From assembly GCF_011074795.1 (NCBI RefSeq), contig NZ_JAAMPF010000036.1:248001-312000 (forward strand): a stretch of DNA of 64,000 nt, given 5' to 3'. The notes below the pieces were generated by a model that did not search any database, was not told the origin of the DNA, and was given only the letters and a program-made list of their open reading frames with translations. Positions 53,146 through 62,389 of this stretch are shown here, one piece after another (the stretch's first letter is position 1; each line of letters opens with the position of its first letter). Source of the DNA: Marinobacter salicampi. GTDB lineage: Bacteria > Pseudomonadota > Gammaproteobacteria > Pseudomonadales > Oleiphilaceae. The translations under genes were made by a program, and so were the position numbers.

Positions 53146-53173
53146 GCGGACAAACTGAGTAGCGTGACCGAGA

Positions 53174-53250
53174 TTTTAACAATCGACTGCACAGCGACCG
53201 GCTTTCCGCCGCTTCGCGGCTCCAAACCGGCGCGTGAGCTGGGCGTTTGC
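53174..53250 (+). repeat. attC-like site 2
   Basis: It begins TTTTAACAATCG, contains CTGCACAGCGACCG and CCGCTTCGCGGC, and ends GAGCTGGGCGTT. The outer arms pair with bulges, as in attC sites. It shares its core with site 4 at 55547. Confidence 0.65.
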
Positions 53251-53283
53251 ACAAAAATAGGACTATCTACTTTGCCGATTGAA

Positions 53284-54117
53284 ATGCCAGTCGAGCTGCG
53301 GTTTCCCATGGGGGGCACGGTCCCCTTGACGATGGATGCTGTTCAGGATTTCATCAACCTAGCCCGTCGGACTTCGTCCAGCGCTGTTGGTCGGCAAGAC
53401 ATAATTGAGCGCTTTAAGGAGTACTTTGCGGCAGCGAGTGGCGATCAGTACGCTAGAAGCTCAAGTCTGTCTTGGTCTGAATCAGACCTCGAATATCATG
53501 CTGAACTAGCTGCATCGGACGCTCCAGGGTTTATTGCTGCGTTCTGTGATGCGTGCGAGATGCTAGAGTCCGTGGGAGTCGCCGTTCCAGGCCATCAATA
53601 CGTCAATAATATTCTCGAAAAGCACGGCGTCCCATTTCGAGTAAAAAATAATCAGTTGGCAGAGGCTGAGGATCATTTGTCTCCACCGGTTCCCAGTGAT
53701 GACTCGGCAGAATCCACAGTTTCAAGAGCTCTAGCTGATGCCAAGGCACTTGTAGGTCACTCTAATGCAGCAAGTGCCATAGATCGTGCACATACCGCAT
53801 TACATGCCTATTTGATCAAATTATGCGAGGACGCTTCTATACATACTGATAGTGATATTTCGCTATCAAAGGCGTTCAAGTTACTGCGTAGGGAGCATCC
53901 CGCCCTGGCTCCTGACGGGCCAAGAGCAGAAGATATCACGAAGATCCTTCAGTCGTTCGCATCAGCTATCGACGCTTTCTCCACCATAAGAAACAAGGCT
54001 AGTCTCGCTCATGCAAATGATCTGTTGGAGGAGCCGGAGGCAACGGCCGCGTTAAATTCCATATATACAGTTTTTCGTTATCTGCAAGACTGTATCAAAC
54101 GGTCGGGCAATGCATAA
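53284..54117 (+). CDS. Cassette-encoded Abi_C-domain protein, possible phage defence
   Basis: The 277-residue protein has a helical N-terminal part (MDAVQDFINLARRTSS, GRQDIIERFKEYFAAA) and a C-terminal region resembling the abortive-infection C-terminal domain (Abi_C): ALADAKALVGHSNAASAIDR, KAFKLLRREHPALAPD, FASAIDAFSTIRNKASLAHA. The latter pattern, with R-N-K...HA, is shared with HEPN-like helical RNases. An upstream frame extension runs through attC-like site 2, so I chose ATG 53284. Defence function is inference from the domain and cassette context. Confidence 0.6.
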   Translation: MPVELRFPMGGTVPLTMDAVQDFINLARRTSSSAVGRQDIIERFKEYFAAASGDQYARSSSLSWSESDLEYHAELAASDAPGFIAAFCDACEMLESVGVAVPGHQYVNNILEKHGVPFRVKNNQLAEAEDHLSPPVPSDDSAESTVSRALADAKALVGHSNAASAIDRAHTALHAYLIKLCEDASIHTDSDISLSKAFKLLRREHPALAPDGPRAEDITKILQSFASAIDAFSTIRNKASLAHANDLLEEPEATAALNSIYTVFRYLQDCIKRSGNA

Positions 54118-54195
54118 CAATGCCAGGCACGGCGACGCCTTTTTCGTTGCGGCTTCTCCTCCACTGCAAAGCCACGCATGCTTTCGGCGTTAAGG
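54112..54195 (+). repeat. attC-like site 3
   Basis: It begins GCATAACAATGCC within the last codons of the Abi_C gene and ends CTTTCGGCGTTAAGG. Arms are less well matched than in site 2. It ends directly at the ribosome site of the next cassette gene. Confidence 0.5.
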
Positions 54196-54204
54196 AGTAA
54201 TCAG

Positions 54205-54773
54205 TTGCCTTCAGCAACTCTGAAAATGTTTTTGGTTTATGGTGATCCAAAGCGGTTACGCACTGTTGAGCTTTCAAATTGGACCGGGAAAGCTGTTGCT
54301 GGGCCGCGTAGTGAATTTGACCGGGTTATAGAACGCGAAGAGTCCCTAAAGACATGGAAGTTTTTCTAGATAAAGTGCATCAGATCCTTCCAGTCTTAGG
54401 TATTGAAAGCTTTGTCAAAACTGGCGGCAACGAAGAGCCAGGAGTAGACACTGAAATCCTTACCTGCTCTATCAAGAATGTCACCGCGACAGGCTACCTC
54501 ACTCCAAATGGAATGGTCGTTGTTGCTGGATCTGAAGCAGTACTAAAAGAGCGAGCGTCTGCCAATAAATGGCCAGCGGTTCTTGTTCAGCGAAACAAAC
54601 TCATCGACGAGGGCGTCCTGACCGAAAAAGATGGCAAGTGGGTTTTCGCCAAAGATACTGAGTTCTCAAGTCCAAGCGCCGCGGCTGCGGTGATTCACGG
54701 AGGGAGTGCAAACGGTCTTACCGCTTGGAAAGACAAAAAAGGCAAGCTGCTCAAAGAGATTGAGAGCCACTAA
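54205..54773 (+). pseudogene. GIY-YIG/DUF4357 protein gene with the nuclease domain deleted
   Basis: From a TTG at 54205 behind AAGGAG the product reads MFLVYGDPKRLRTVELSNWT and then EESLKT, the N-terminus of GIY-YIG nucleases with a DUF4357 tail. At about 54352 it jumps, with a frame change, to FLDKVHQILPVLGIES and then the DUF4357 part (ASANKWPAVLVQRNKLIDEG, GSANGLTAWKDKKGK). The catalytic GIY-YIG segment in between is absent. The DUF4357 portion alone still forms an open frame of 139 codons from ATG 54354. Confidence 0.7.
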
Positions 54774-54799
54774 CCCCAGTCAGTTCACTATCTCTATCT

Positions 54800-55552
54800 A
54801 TGAAAGTTGTAACCTGGAACTGTAATGGAGCACTCAGACGAAAGCTTGCAGAAGCAGATAGCTTGCAAGCTGATGTCTTAGTGGTTCAGGAGTGTGAAGA
54901 CCCTGCGCTATCGACCCCCGCGTATAGAGAGTGGGCAGGTTCTTACCTGTGGGTGGGTGAGTCAAAAGATCGTGGCATCGGCATTTTTCCCCGAAACGGT
55001 CATCGAGTTGCAAAATTAAATTGGAGTGGCAGCTTTTCCGTTCCTGGGCTGTTCAGCAAAAGTGAAACGCTGAATTGGAGCACGGAACATCTCAGGCTTT
55101 TTCTGCCTTTCACTATCAACAGAGATTTCACGGTGCTGGCCGTCTGGACGAAGGGGCGCAATGAAGAAGCCTTTGGCTACATGGGACAATTCTGGAAGTA
55201 TCTTCAGATCCATCGTGACGATCTTAGAGGGCCAAAGACTGTCATTCTCGGTGATTTTAATAGCAACGTGCGCTGGGATAAGCCGGATCGCTGGTGGAAT
55301 CACTCAGACGTAGTCGCTGAGCTCGAAGATATGGGTTTCAAGAGCCAGTATCATCTCGTATTTGAGGAAGAACAGGGAAAGGAAACCAGCCCGACATTTT
55401 TCTTGCAGCGGAACCGACAAAAGGCCTACCACATTGATTACGTTTTTACCTCGTTAGATCTCACGCAAGACTGTGCCTTGCAGATCGGTCAGCACGACGA
55501 CTGGATTTCAATTAGTGACCATGTGCCATTGACGTTGAGCATCAACAGTTAA
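54800..55552 (+). CDS. Cassette-encoded endonuclease/exonuclease/phosphatase family protein
   Basis: The 250-residue protein has the EEP fold motifs: VVTWNCNGALRRK (metal Asn), VVQECED (metal Glu), LGDFNSNVRWD (catalytic Asp, Asn) and SDHVPLTLS (Asp-His). It is a Mg-dependent nuclease or phosphodiesterase; the substrate is not evident. It is 26 bases after the DUF4357 frame with no attC between them, so both belong to one two-gene cassette closed by the site at 55547. Confidence 0.85.
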   Translation: MKVVTWNCNGALRRKLAEADSLQADVLVVQECEDPALSTPAYREWAGSYLWVGESKDRGIGIFPRNGHRVAKLNWSGSFSVPGLFSKSETLNWSTEHLRLFLPFTINRDFTVLAVWTKGRNEEAFGYMGQFWKYLQIHRDDLRGPKTVILGDFNSNVRWDKPDRWWNHSDVVAELEDMGFKSQYHLVFEEEQGKETSPTFFLQRNRQKAYHIDYVFTSLDLTQDCALQIGQHDDWISISDHVPLTLSINS

Positions 55553-55627
55553 CAACCGGCTGCACAGCGACCGATTTTCGGCCGCTTCGCGTCTACGGAC
55601 CGGTGAGTGAGCGGAGCGTTACGTACA
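55547..55627 (+). repeat. attC-like site 4
   Basis: It begins AGTTAACAACCGG, contains CTGCACAGCGACCG and GCCGCTTCGCG, and ends GCGGAGCGTTACG. It is clearly homologous to site 2 (53174). No integrase gene is seen after it; the next 420 bases (55628-56046) hold an IS3 end but no gene. Confidence 0.65.
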
Positions 55628-55734
55628 AATTTGAATGTTCGCTTTGCGACCGTCCCGCATCCCACGCGACACCTAAACAGAAGCGGACATTGCGCCGGAG
55701 GGTTCTTCGATGGCTTTGGGTGAGTTTGCCTGTC

Positions 55735-55790
55735 TGACCTGCCCCCAACCACCTAACCACTTACTGCTTAGTAACGTTGGTTAAAATTGA
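55735..55790 (-). mobile_element. IS3-family right-end scrap
   Basis: The minus strand reads ILTNVTKQ-stop followed by GTGGTTAGGTGGTTGG and GGCAGGTCA. It aligns with the last codons (KLTDISK-stop) and outer end of the IS3 element at 62361-62410. Only this terminal piece is left. Confidence 0.6.
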
Positions 55791-56046
55791 GCGTCTGCCT
55801 CCACGGTGGTGAAACCATTAACGCCGACTCCTCCACAGGCACAGATGACCAGTGAACCAGTGAGGTTGCGTCGCCGTTCCGTTACTTCTAATTTGCTGTA
55901 TCGATGCTCCATCAAACAACTCTATATCGATCAGTGAGTCCTTTTTACAAGGTTTTCTTTGTCTACCAGCGCGGAACCCCAGTAAGCTTTTTGAGCCATG
56001 CTGAAGGGCGAGAGGCCCTAGCCAACCACTGAGGAGATAATCGGCT

Positions 56047-56163
56047 ATGAACGTTGCTCGATTTATCCGGACGGAGATAGAGAATCTACTTGAGACCTGG
56101 GAAGACGCAGCGCTGCAAATTGCCCCTGAGCTGAAAGGGGCAGACTCTAATGCCCACCGCTAG
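56047..56163 (+). pseudogene. 38-codon relic of an RsbRD_N-GGDEF-EAL paralogue
   Basis: The frame reads MNVARFIRTEIENLLETWED and AALQIAPELKGADSN before a TAG. It is nearly the same as the first residues of the protein encoded at 23594-25702 (MNLSRFIQTEMEKLLENWED). The upstream bases, including the GAGGAG site, also match. The rest of the gene is missing and the orphan cheB gene lies in its place on the other strand. Confidence 0.85.
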
Positions 56164-56169
56164 AGCGAT

Positions 56170-57165
56170 TCAATTAGGCATGCCTCGGAGCAGATTGCGA
56201 ATTTTCTGGGCTGTATCCTGAACGTCCGACGCTCGATCCGTGTACCAGGCAACGCTATTGTCGTGGCCACGCCGGACAGCCCCCTCAATCATTCTTGACA
56301 GCAGATCGGCGCGCTCTTCCAAGGATCGCAGGGTAAGCCAGAGCGATTTTTCTATCTCTTCGTTCTGGGCGGCGAGGAGCGACAGCGCCGTGAACGAGTG
56401 CCCCACATGGCAGCGAAAACGCTGCAGTTTCCCATCATCGTGTTGCCAGAGCGCGCCACCGCAATCAGGACAGACAATCGGCACCAGGCTGCCCGTCATC
56501 TCCTCGTCTTTCATGGTTGCTGTCCTCTCCGTCATCTTGACCTCCAGCTGAATATCTTCCGGCACAGGCACACGCTCACCGGCAGGCTGGGAGACCAGTT
56601 TCTGAAGAATAGGGCCCATCTCGGCGATGGCCAATTGATAGTCCACCGGTTCTGCAGTAGTGAGCGCATGGCTGGGCATCTCCGGACAGAACGCATCCCC
56701 GGGTTCCTGGACCAGCGTAAGACCGTTGCAGCGGCGAATAGCCAAGAGGCCTGAACTGCCGTCATCAAGAGCGCCCGTGAGAATAATGCCGATGACCCGC
56801 GGGCCATAGCGGGCTGCGGCCGACCGGAAAAGCGGATCGATGGCCGGCCTCGAACAGTTTTCCTTGGGCCCATGGACAACCCGGACGCCGCTCTCACCCA
56901 ACATCATATGGTGATCCTGGGGCGCTACATAGACTCGACCTTTCTCAATAGCCTGGCCGTCCTGCGCAAGCTCGACTGGCAACGCACAGGCCCGGTTGAG
57001 TATTTTCGCCAGCAGGCCCGGCCCCTGGGGCGCCACGTGCTGGACGATAAAAACGGAAGCGGGCAGATCCGCCGGCAGCTGTTCCAGCAGCCGCGGCAAG
57101 GTTTCTATACCGCCCAGCGAGGCTCCCACTACGATGATGTCGTGTTTGGCCATAGTTTGGTCCAT
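56170..57165 (-). CDS. Orphan CheB-type protein methylesterase
   Basis: The 331-residue protein lacks a receiver domain. The CheB catalytic domain shows GASLGGIETLPRLLEQLP (Ser), HVAPQGPGLLA (His), YVAPQDHHMML and ILTGALDDGSSGLLAIRRCN (Asp). A C-terminal extension of about 110 residues holds a Cys pair (CPDCGG) with CHVGH, a probable zinc ribbon, and a helical tail. Regulation is therefore not by direct phosphorylation. It diverges from the CheB-CheR fusion gene, so the two may act on related receptors. Confidence 0.88.
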   Translation of the reverse strand: MDQTMAKHDIIVVGASLGGIETLPRLLEQLPADLPASVFIVQHVAPQGPGLLAKILNRACALPVELAQDGQAIEKGRVYVAPQDHHMMLGESGVRVVHGPKENCSRPAIDPLFRSAAARYGPRVIGIILTGALDDGSSGLLAIRRCNGLTLVQEPGDAFCPEMPSHALTTAEPVDYQLAIAEMGPILQKLVSQPAGERVPVPEDIQLEVKMTERTATMKDEEMTGSLVPIVCPDCGGALWQHDDGKLQRFRCHVGHSFTALSLLAAQNEEIEKSLWLTLRSLEERADLLSRMIEGAVRRGHDNSVAWYTDRASDVQDTAQKIRNLLRGMPN

Positions 57166-57571
57166 GCTCTCTCAACGGCTCCTAAGTTCCCCTAGGGTTA
57201 AGGATAAAGTTCACCCCAAGCTACCGGTACCGCAGGACAATTGTCGTGCCTCTCAGATGAAATTTTCGACAGAATATCCCTAGGCTAGACCATTCCTAAG
57301 CTCGACTGCCAACAGAACCTTAGCCCAAAACGCTGAAAATTCGGTTCTTCTTGACCCAGGACACCAGAAAAGTTTGTATGAATCTGGCCAGGGCGGTCTA
57401 ATACTCAACCGTACATCTATGACGCCGCGATCAAGTCCTGGCATACGGTTGACCAGAGAACGGTCACCTGACGGACTATCAGCCTGCGCAACATCAGGCC
57501 CGTGTTCACCTAATGTAGCCCCGGGCAAAACGGATTAGACCGGCTGCCAGCACGATCAGACGAGTATTGTT
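57166..57571. other. Divergent intergenic region without a supported gene
   Basis: The 406 bases between the orphan CheB gene and the fusion gene contain no family-like frame and no strong hairpin. They should hold both promoters. Confidence 0.4.
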
Positions 57572-60500
57572 ATGGACGACCCCAAGCGCACAGATGATGA
57601 CCTGTCCCAGGAAACCGAACAGTCGCCTGTCCGGATACCCATCGTCGGGATCGGTGCGTCTGCTGGTGGCCTCGAAGCGCTGCAGGAATTTTTCAGGGCC
57701 TGCCCCGGAGACAGCGGTTTGGCTTTCGTGGTAGTGATGCACCTGTCGCCCAAGGACGACAGCTCGCTCGCTGAAATCCTCATGAAATCCACTGAGATGG
57801 ACATCGAGCACATAGTCGACGAGATGGTGGTCGAACCCGACCGGATTTACGTACTCCAGCCCAACCTCACCCTGACGCTCGAAAACGGCCGCTTCCGGAC
57901 ACATCAGTTAGAGCGCGAGCACCCGAACCTGATTATCGACACTTTTTTCCAGTCTCTCGCCAGGCACTCCCGCGACCGAAGCGTGGGAATTGTGCTCTCG
58001 GGAACGGGTACAGATGGCACCGAAGGGGCCAAGCTGATCCGCGAAATGGATGGGCTCGTCATGGTGCAGGAGCCTGAGCAGGCGACGTTTTCCGGCATGC
58101 CCTATGCGGTAATTAACCGCGGTCTTGAGGATGTGGTTGCCACTGCCGGAGACATGCCCGGACGACTGATAGACTACATTCAGCACGCCTTGCAGTTCGA
58201 CTATCCCGAGGGCCATGAGACCGAGCCGGGGCCTTCGGAGACCATCCAGAAGATTATCAGCTTCCTGTCCCAAGATCGGCCGAATGATTTTACACGCTAC
58301 AAAGAAAAGACTCTGATTCGTCGTATTTACCGGCGAATGGGGCTCTGTCATAAAATGAGCGAGGAAGCGTATCTGTCCTTGCTGGAGCAATCGGAAGAAG
58401 AAGCCGACCAGTTGTATCGGGACCTGCTGATCTCAGTCACGGCTTTTTTCCGGGACCCAGAAGCTATGACGACCCTTGATGAGCAGGCCCTGGCGCGCCT
58501 TGTTGAGCGCACGGATACGAGCCAGGCCATAAGAATCTGGGTACCAGGCTGTGCCACCGGCGAGGAAGCCTATACGATTGCGATGTTGCTTCATGAACGG
58601 CTCGCCCCTCATAGCTGCAAGCCCCAGATCCAGATCTTCGCCACGGATATTGACGAGCAGGCGCTTGATATCGCGCGCCAGGGTCTCTACCCGGAAACCA
58701 TCAAGAAAACCGTTCCGCCAGATCTGCTGGCTCGCTATTTCATACGCGAGGGGGACTACTTTCGCGTTAAGAAAGAAATCCGGGAAGAAATTGTCTTTGC
58801 TTTCCAGAACCTCATTACCGGGGCGCCGTTTTCACAGCTGGACTTGGTCAGTTGCCGCAACCTGCTGATCTACCTGAAACTCGACGTTCAGAACCAGGTT
58901 ATGGGGCTTTTCCATTTTGCATTACGAGACAATGGCATCCTGTTTCTGGGAGCGTCAGAAACGATCGGCCGGAAAGATGACCTGTTCGCGGTGATCGACC
59001 GCCGCCATCGGCTGTACCAACGGAAACAGACCCGTCGCCAGGCCCCTGATCTACCCTTTGCCGCAGGCAAGACACCTCCCGCTGCCCGCGGCTCGGTCTC
59101 GCGCCAGCTGGCTTCGCGCGGGCCACAGCATAGCCCGCGGGTCAGTCTGGGGGATCGGGTCCAGCGCCACCTCGTCAATCATTTTGCACCGCCCGCGGTA
59201 CTGGTGACCCGAGATGGCGAGGCACTCTATTTTGTCGGCGAAACAGCCCCCTACCTGAAGCTCCCGACTGGCGAGCCCAGCCGTCATATGTTCGATATGG
59301 CCCGAGGCTCCGTGAAGACTAAGTTGAGGACGTACTTTCGTCAGGCCATCGAAACCGGAGCCCCGGCCCGCTCGGACCTGATTCGCGTGGGCGGCGGTGC
59401 TTCTGGGCGTACCACGCTGATCACCGTAGCACCGATAGCGTTCGGCGACCTCACTCACTATCTCGTGGTTTTTGAGGAGAGGTCGGGTCAAGCGCAAAAG
59501 CCCAGCCAGCAAGACGCGGCCGCATCAATGCCAGAGGGTGACCACGAGCCGGCACTGGTTCGCCAGCTGGAGGATGAGCTGCAGCTGACCCGGGCAGAGC
59601 TACATAGCACGATTGAAGAGTTGGAGACCTCGAATCAGGAGCTGAAGGTTTCCCACGAAGAAGCGATTTCCATGAATGAGGAGCTCCAGAGTACGAATGA
59701 GGAACTGGAGACCTCAAAGGAGGAGTTGCAGTCCCTCAACGAGGAGATGTCTACAGTCAACAGCGAGCTCCAGACCAAGGTCGTTCAGCTAGACCAGGCC
59801 TACGGCGATCTGGACAACCTGCTCAAGAGTATCAGCTCCGCAACACTGTTTATTGACACTAATTCGTGTATCCGTCTGTTCACGCCGAACTGCAAGAATC
59901 TGTTTAACCTGGTGCCGACCGATGTCGGTCGGCCCCTGGATGAGATCAAGTTCAAAGTCGACGACCAGGAGCTGCTCAGGGATGCAGCAGCCTCGCTTGA
60001 GACCCTGGAAACTCTCGAAAGCGAAGTGCTGACCGACAGCGGACAATGGCATCTGCGCCGCGTCTCACCCTACCGTACCGCGGATAACAAAATTGATGGC
60101 GTCGTCATCACCTATACCAACATTGATCGCCTGAAGGCGGCCCAGGGCGAACTCAGCGAACTGACACGGACCCTTGAAGATCGAGTGGAAGAGCGAACCC
60201 GGCAGCTTCAGGTCAACATACGAGAGCGGGAACAGGCAGCCCGGGAGCGCGACGTGTTCTTTGAGCTCTCGACACTGCCATTCTTTGTGCTAAGCGAAGA
60301 TGGCTATTTCCAGCGGGTCAACCCGGCCTGGACCCGGGCGTTCGGCTGGAGCGAGGAAACCCTTCAGCAACGGCCCTACCTCGAATTTATTCACCCGGAC
60401 GATGCAGCCCAGTTCAAAAGCAGCGTGGAGTATCTTCGCCAGGGAGATGAAAGCTCCAGCATCAGTGCGCGCTTTGGTGTTGCCGATGGCAGCTATAGCT

Positions 60501-62344
60501 GGCTCGAATGGAACATGGAACCCGCCGGGGATGGTTCCCTGTTGGGTGTGATCCGGGATGTGTCAGAGCAAATGCAGTCCGCACAGGCTGTCCAACGCGC
60601 CGAGGAAGAGCTTGAGAAGCAGGTCAATAAACGTACCGAGCAGCTCCAGGCCGAGAAAGAACTGGCCCATGTTACCCTAATGTCTATCGGGGAGGCGGTC
60701 ATCACAACCGATATTCACGGTCGTGTCACAAACATTAATCCGGTCGCAGAACGCCTTACCGGCTGGGATGCTAGCCAAGCGATCAGCTTTCCGGTTGCGG
60801 AGGTGCTCGAACTTCGCAACGAAGCGACAAACGAATCACTGGGTGACCCGGTATCACTGGCGCTGCAGAAGAGTAAAACCGTCGCCGTGCCGGAACCAGC
60901 GGTTCTGGTTCGCCGGGATGGCGTAAGCGTGCACGTCGACGCGTCCGTTTCGCCGGTCTATAGCAATCAGGGAAATTTGCTGGGCGCGGTGGCGGTCTTT
61001 TTCGATGTCAGCTATGCGCGGGAGCTCACCAAGCGTGTTCGCCACCGTGCGGCCCATGATGACCTGACCGGGCTGATTAACCGCGGCGAGTTTGAAAGCC
61101 GCATGCAGACCGTCGTGGCCAGTGCCCGGGATGACGGCAAGGCCCATGCTCTGCTGTTCATGGATCTGGACCGCTTCAAGATCGTCAACGACACCTGTGG
61201 CCATGCTGCGGGGGATGAGCTGCTCCGACAAATCTCCATAGAATTGCAAAGCCAAGTTCGCCAGCGCGACACCCTTGCGCGGATCGGCGGTGATGAGTTT
61301 GCGCTAATTCTTGAGAACTGCAGAGCAGAACAGGCGCTCCGGATCGCCGACGAAACGCTGGCCTTCATGCGGAACTTCCGCTTTTCCTGGGAAGGGAAGA
61401 CGTTCCGCCTCGGAATCAGTATAGGCATCGCTTTAATTGATGAGCATGTCGCCTCTGTACGCCAGGTTCTCCACAACGCTGACAGCGCTTGCTATATGGC
61501 CAAGGAAGCCGGTCGTGACCGGGTCTATATTTTCGACGAGAATGCGGACGAGGGTGAGAGCCACAGCTCGTACATGTACTGGGCCAGCAAAGTCAGCCAG
61601 GCCATGGAATTTGACGATATTGAGCTTATGGCCCAACCCATTGTCGCCCTGAAAACAGGCGAGCAGAGAGGCAGCCATTTCGAAGTGCTTGCACGCCTTC
61701 GTGATGAGAACGGCCAGATGATTCCTCCTGCCAACTTTATCAACGCCGCCGAGCGCTACAACCTGATGCCCCGGCTGGATCGTTATGTGGTAACAAAGGT
61801 ATTCAAGTGGCTGGCCGACAACCCGGACGTGGTCGAGGGACTGGATCTGTGCTCGATCAACCTGTCCGCGAGCACCCTAGGGGACGACCGTTTTCCGGGG
61901 TTTCTCAAAGCTCTGCTGAAGCAATACCGGATACCGAGCGAGAAGGTATGCTTCGAGATAACCGAAACCACCGCTATCCGGAACCTGGCGAAGACCATAG
62001 AGCTGGCAGAGGAATTCAAGCGGCTGGGTTTCTTGTTCTCCCTGGACGATTTCGGTAGCGGCTTCGCCTCATACCACTACCTCAAACGTTTACCGGTGGA
62101 TTTTCTGAAAATCGATGGGGAGTTCGTGCGCAATATCCTAGAAGACCCTATGGACGAAGCCATGGTCCGGTCCATGAACGAAATCGGCCATATAATGGGA
62201 AAGAAAACTATTGCCGAGTATGTTGAATCGGAGAGCCTGCTAGAGAAACTTAAGGAGATTGGGGTGGATTATGTTCAGGGCTTCACCATAGGTCACCCGA
62301 GCCACCTAGACCCTGCCAAACATCAGCCAATAGCTTCCAGTTAA
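57572..62344 (+). CDS. CheB-CheR-PAS-GGDEF-EAL fusion protein
   Basis: The 1590-residue protein has, in order: a CheB domain (20-205; GIGASAGGLEAL, VVMHLSPKD, SGTGTDGTEG); a CheR methyltransferase (215-490; SAM site VPGCATGEEAYT near 325, SCRNLLIYL); a linker; a long coiled coil (660-745) rich in NEEL/SxNEE repeats; PAS domains at about 745-850, 897-1000 and 1030-1148; a GGDEF domain with intact IGGDEF near 1238; and an EAL domain (1330-1583) with EVL in place of EAL but with DDFGSG and KIDGEFV retained. It has no membrane segment. It links receptor-type methylation with c-di-GMP turnover. Confidence 0.9.
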   Translation: MDDPKRTDDDLSQETEQSPVRIPIVGIGASAGGLEALQEFFRACPGDSGLAFVVVMHLSPKDDSSLAEILMKSTEMDIEHIVDEMVVEPDRIYVLQPNLTLTLENGRFRTHQLEREHPNLIIDTFFQSLARHSRDRSVGIVLSGTGTDGTEGAKLIREMDGLVMVQEPEQATFSGMPYAVINRGLEDVVATAGDMPGRLIDYIQHALQFDYPEGHETEPGPSETIQKIISFLSQDRPNDFTRYKEKTLIRRIYRRMGLCHKMSEEAYLSLLEQSEEEADQLYRDLLISVTAFFRDPEAMTTLDEQALARLVERTDTSQAIRIWVPGCATGEEAYTIAMLLHERLAPHSCKPQIQIFATDIDEQALDIARQGLYPETIKKTVPPDLLARYFIREGDYFRVKKEIREEIVFAFQNLITGAPFSQLDLVSCRNLLIYLKLDVQNQVMGLFHFALRDNGILFLGASETIGRKDDLFAVIDRRHRLYQRKQTRRQAPDLPFAAGKTPPAARGSVSRQLASRGPQHSPRVSLGDRVQRHLVNHFAPPAVLVTRDGEALYFVGETAPYLKLPTGEPSRHMFDMARGSVKTKLRTYFRQAIETGAPARSDLIRVGGGASGRTTLITVAPIAFGDLTHYLVVFEERSGQAQKPSQQDAAASMPEGDHEPALVRQLEDELQLTRAELHSTIEELETSNQELKVSHEEAISMNEELQSTNEELETSKEELQSLNEEMSTVNSELQTKVVQLDQAYGDLDNLLKSISSATLFIDTNSCIRLFTPNCKNLFNLVPTDVGRPLDEIKFKVDDQELLRDAAASLETLETLESEVLTDSGQWHLRRVSPYRTADNKIDGVVITYTNIDRLKAAQGELSELTRTLEDRVEERTRQLQVNIREREQAARERDVFFELSTLPFFVLSEDGYFQRVNPAWTRAFGWSEETLQQRPYLEFIHPDDAAQFKSSVEYLRQGDESSSISARFGVADGSYSWLEWNMEPAGDGSLLGVIRDVSEQMQSAQAVQRAEEELEKQVNKRTEQLQAEKELAHVTLMSIGEAVITTDIHGRVTNINPVAERLTGWDASQAISFPVAEVLELRNEATNESLGDPVSLALQKSKTVAVPEPAVLVRRDGVSVHVDASVSPVYSNQGNLLGAVAVFFDVSYARELTKRVRHRAAHDDLTGLINRGEFESRMQTVVASARDDGKAHALLFMDLDRFKIVNDTCGHAAGDELLRQISIELQSQVRQRDTLARIGGDEFALILENCRAEQALRIADETLAFMRNFRFSWEGKTFRLGISIGIALIDEHVASVRQVLHNADSACYMAKEAGRDRVYIFDENADEGESHSSYMYWASKVSQAMEFDDIELMAQPIVALKTGEQRGSHFEVLARLRDENGQMIPPANFINAAERYNLMPRLDRYVVTKVFKWLADNPDVVEGLDLCSINLSASTLGDDRFPGFLKALLKQYRIPSEKVCFEITETTAIRNLAKTIELAEEFKRLGFLFSLDDFGSGFASYHYLKRLPVDFLKIDGEFVRNILEDPMDEAMVRSMNEIGHIMGKKTIAEYVESESLLEKLKEIGVDYVQGFTIGHPSHLDPAKHQPIASS

Positions 62345-62389
62345 ATCTTGGCGGTGGTTGTGACCTGGCTCCAATCACTGAACCACTCA

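Noticed and set aside
55549..55752. Minus-strand frame of 67 codons after the EEP gene
   Set aside because: It is the complement of the attC-like site and flank, with no family resemblance.
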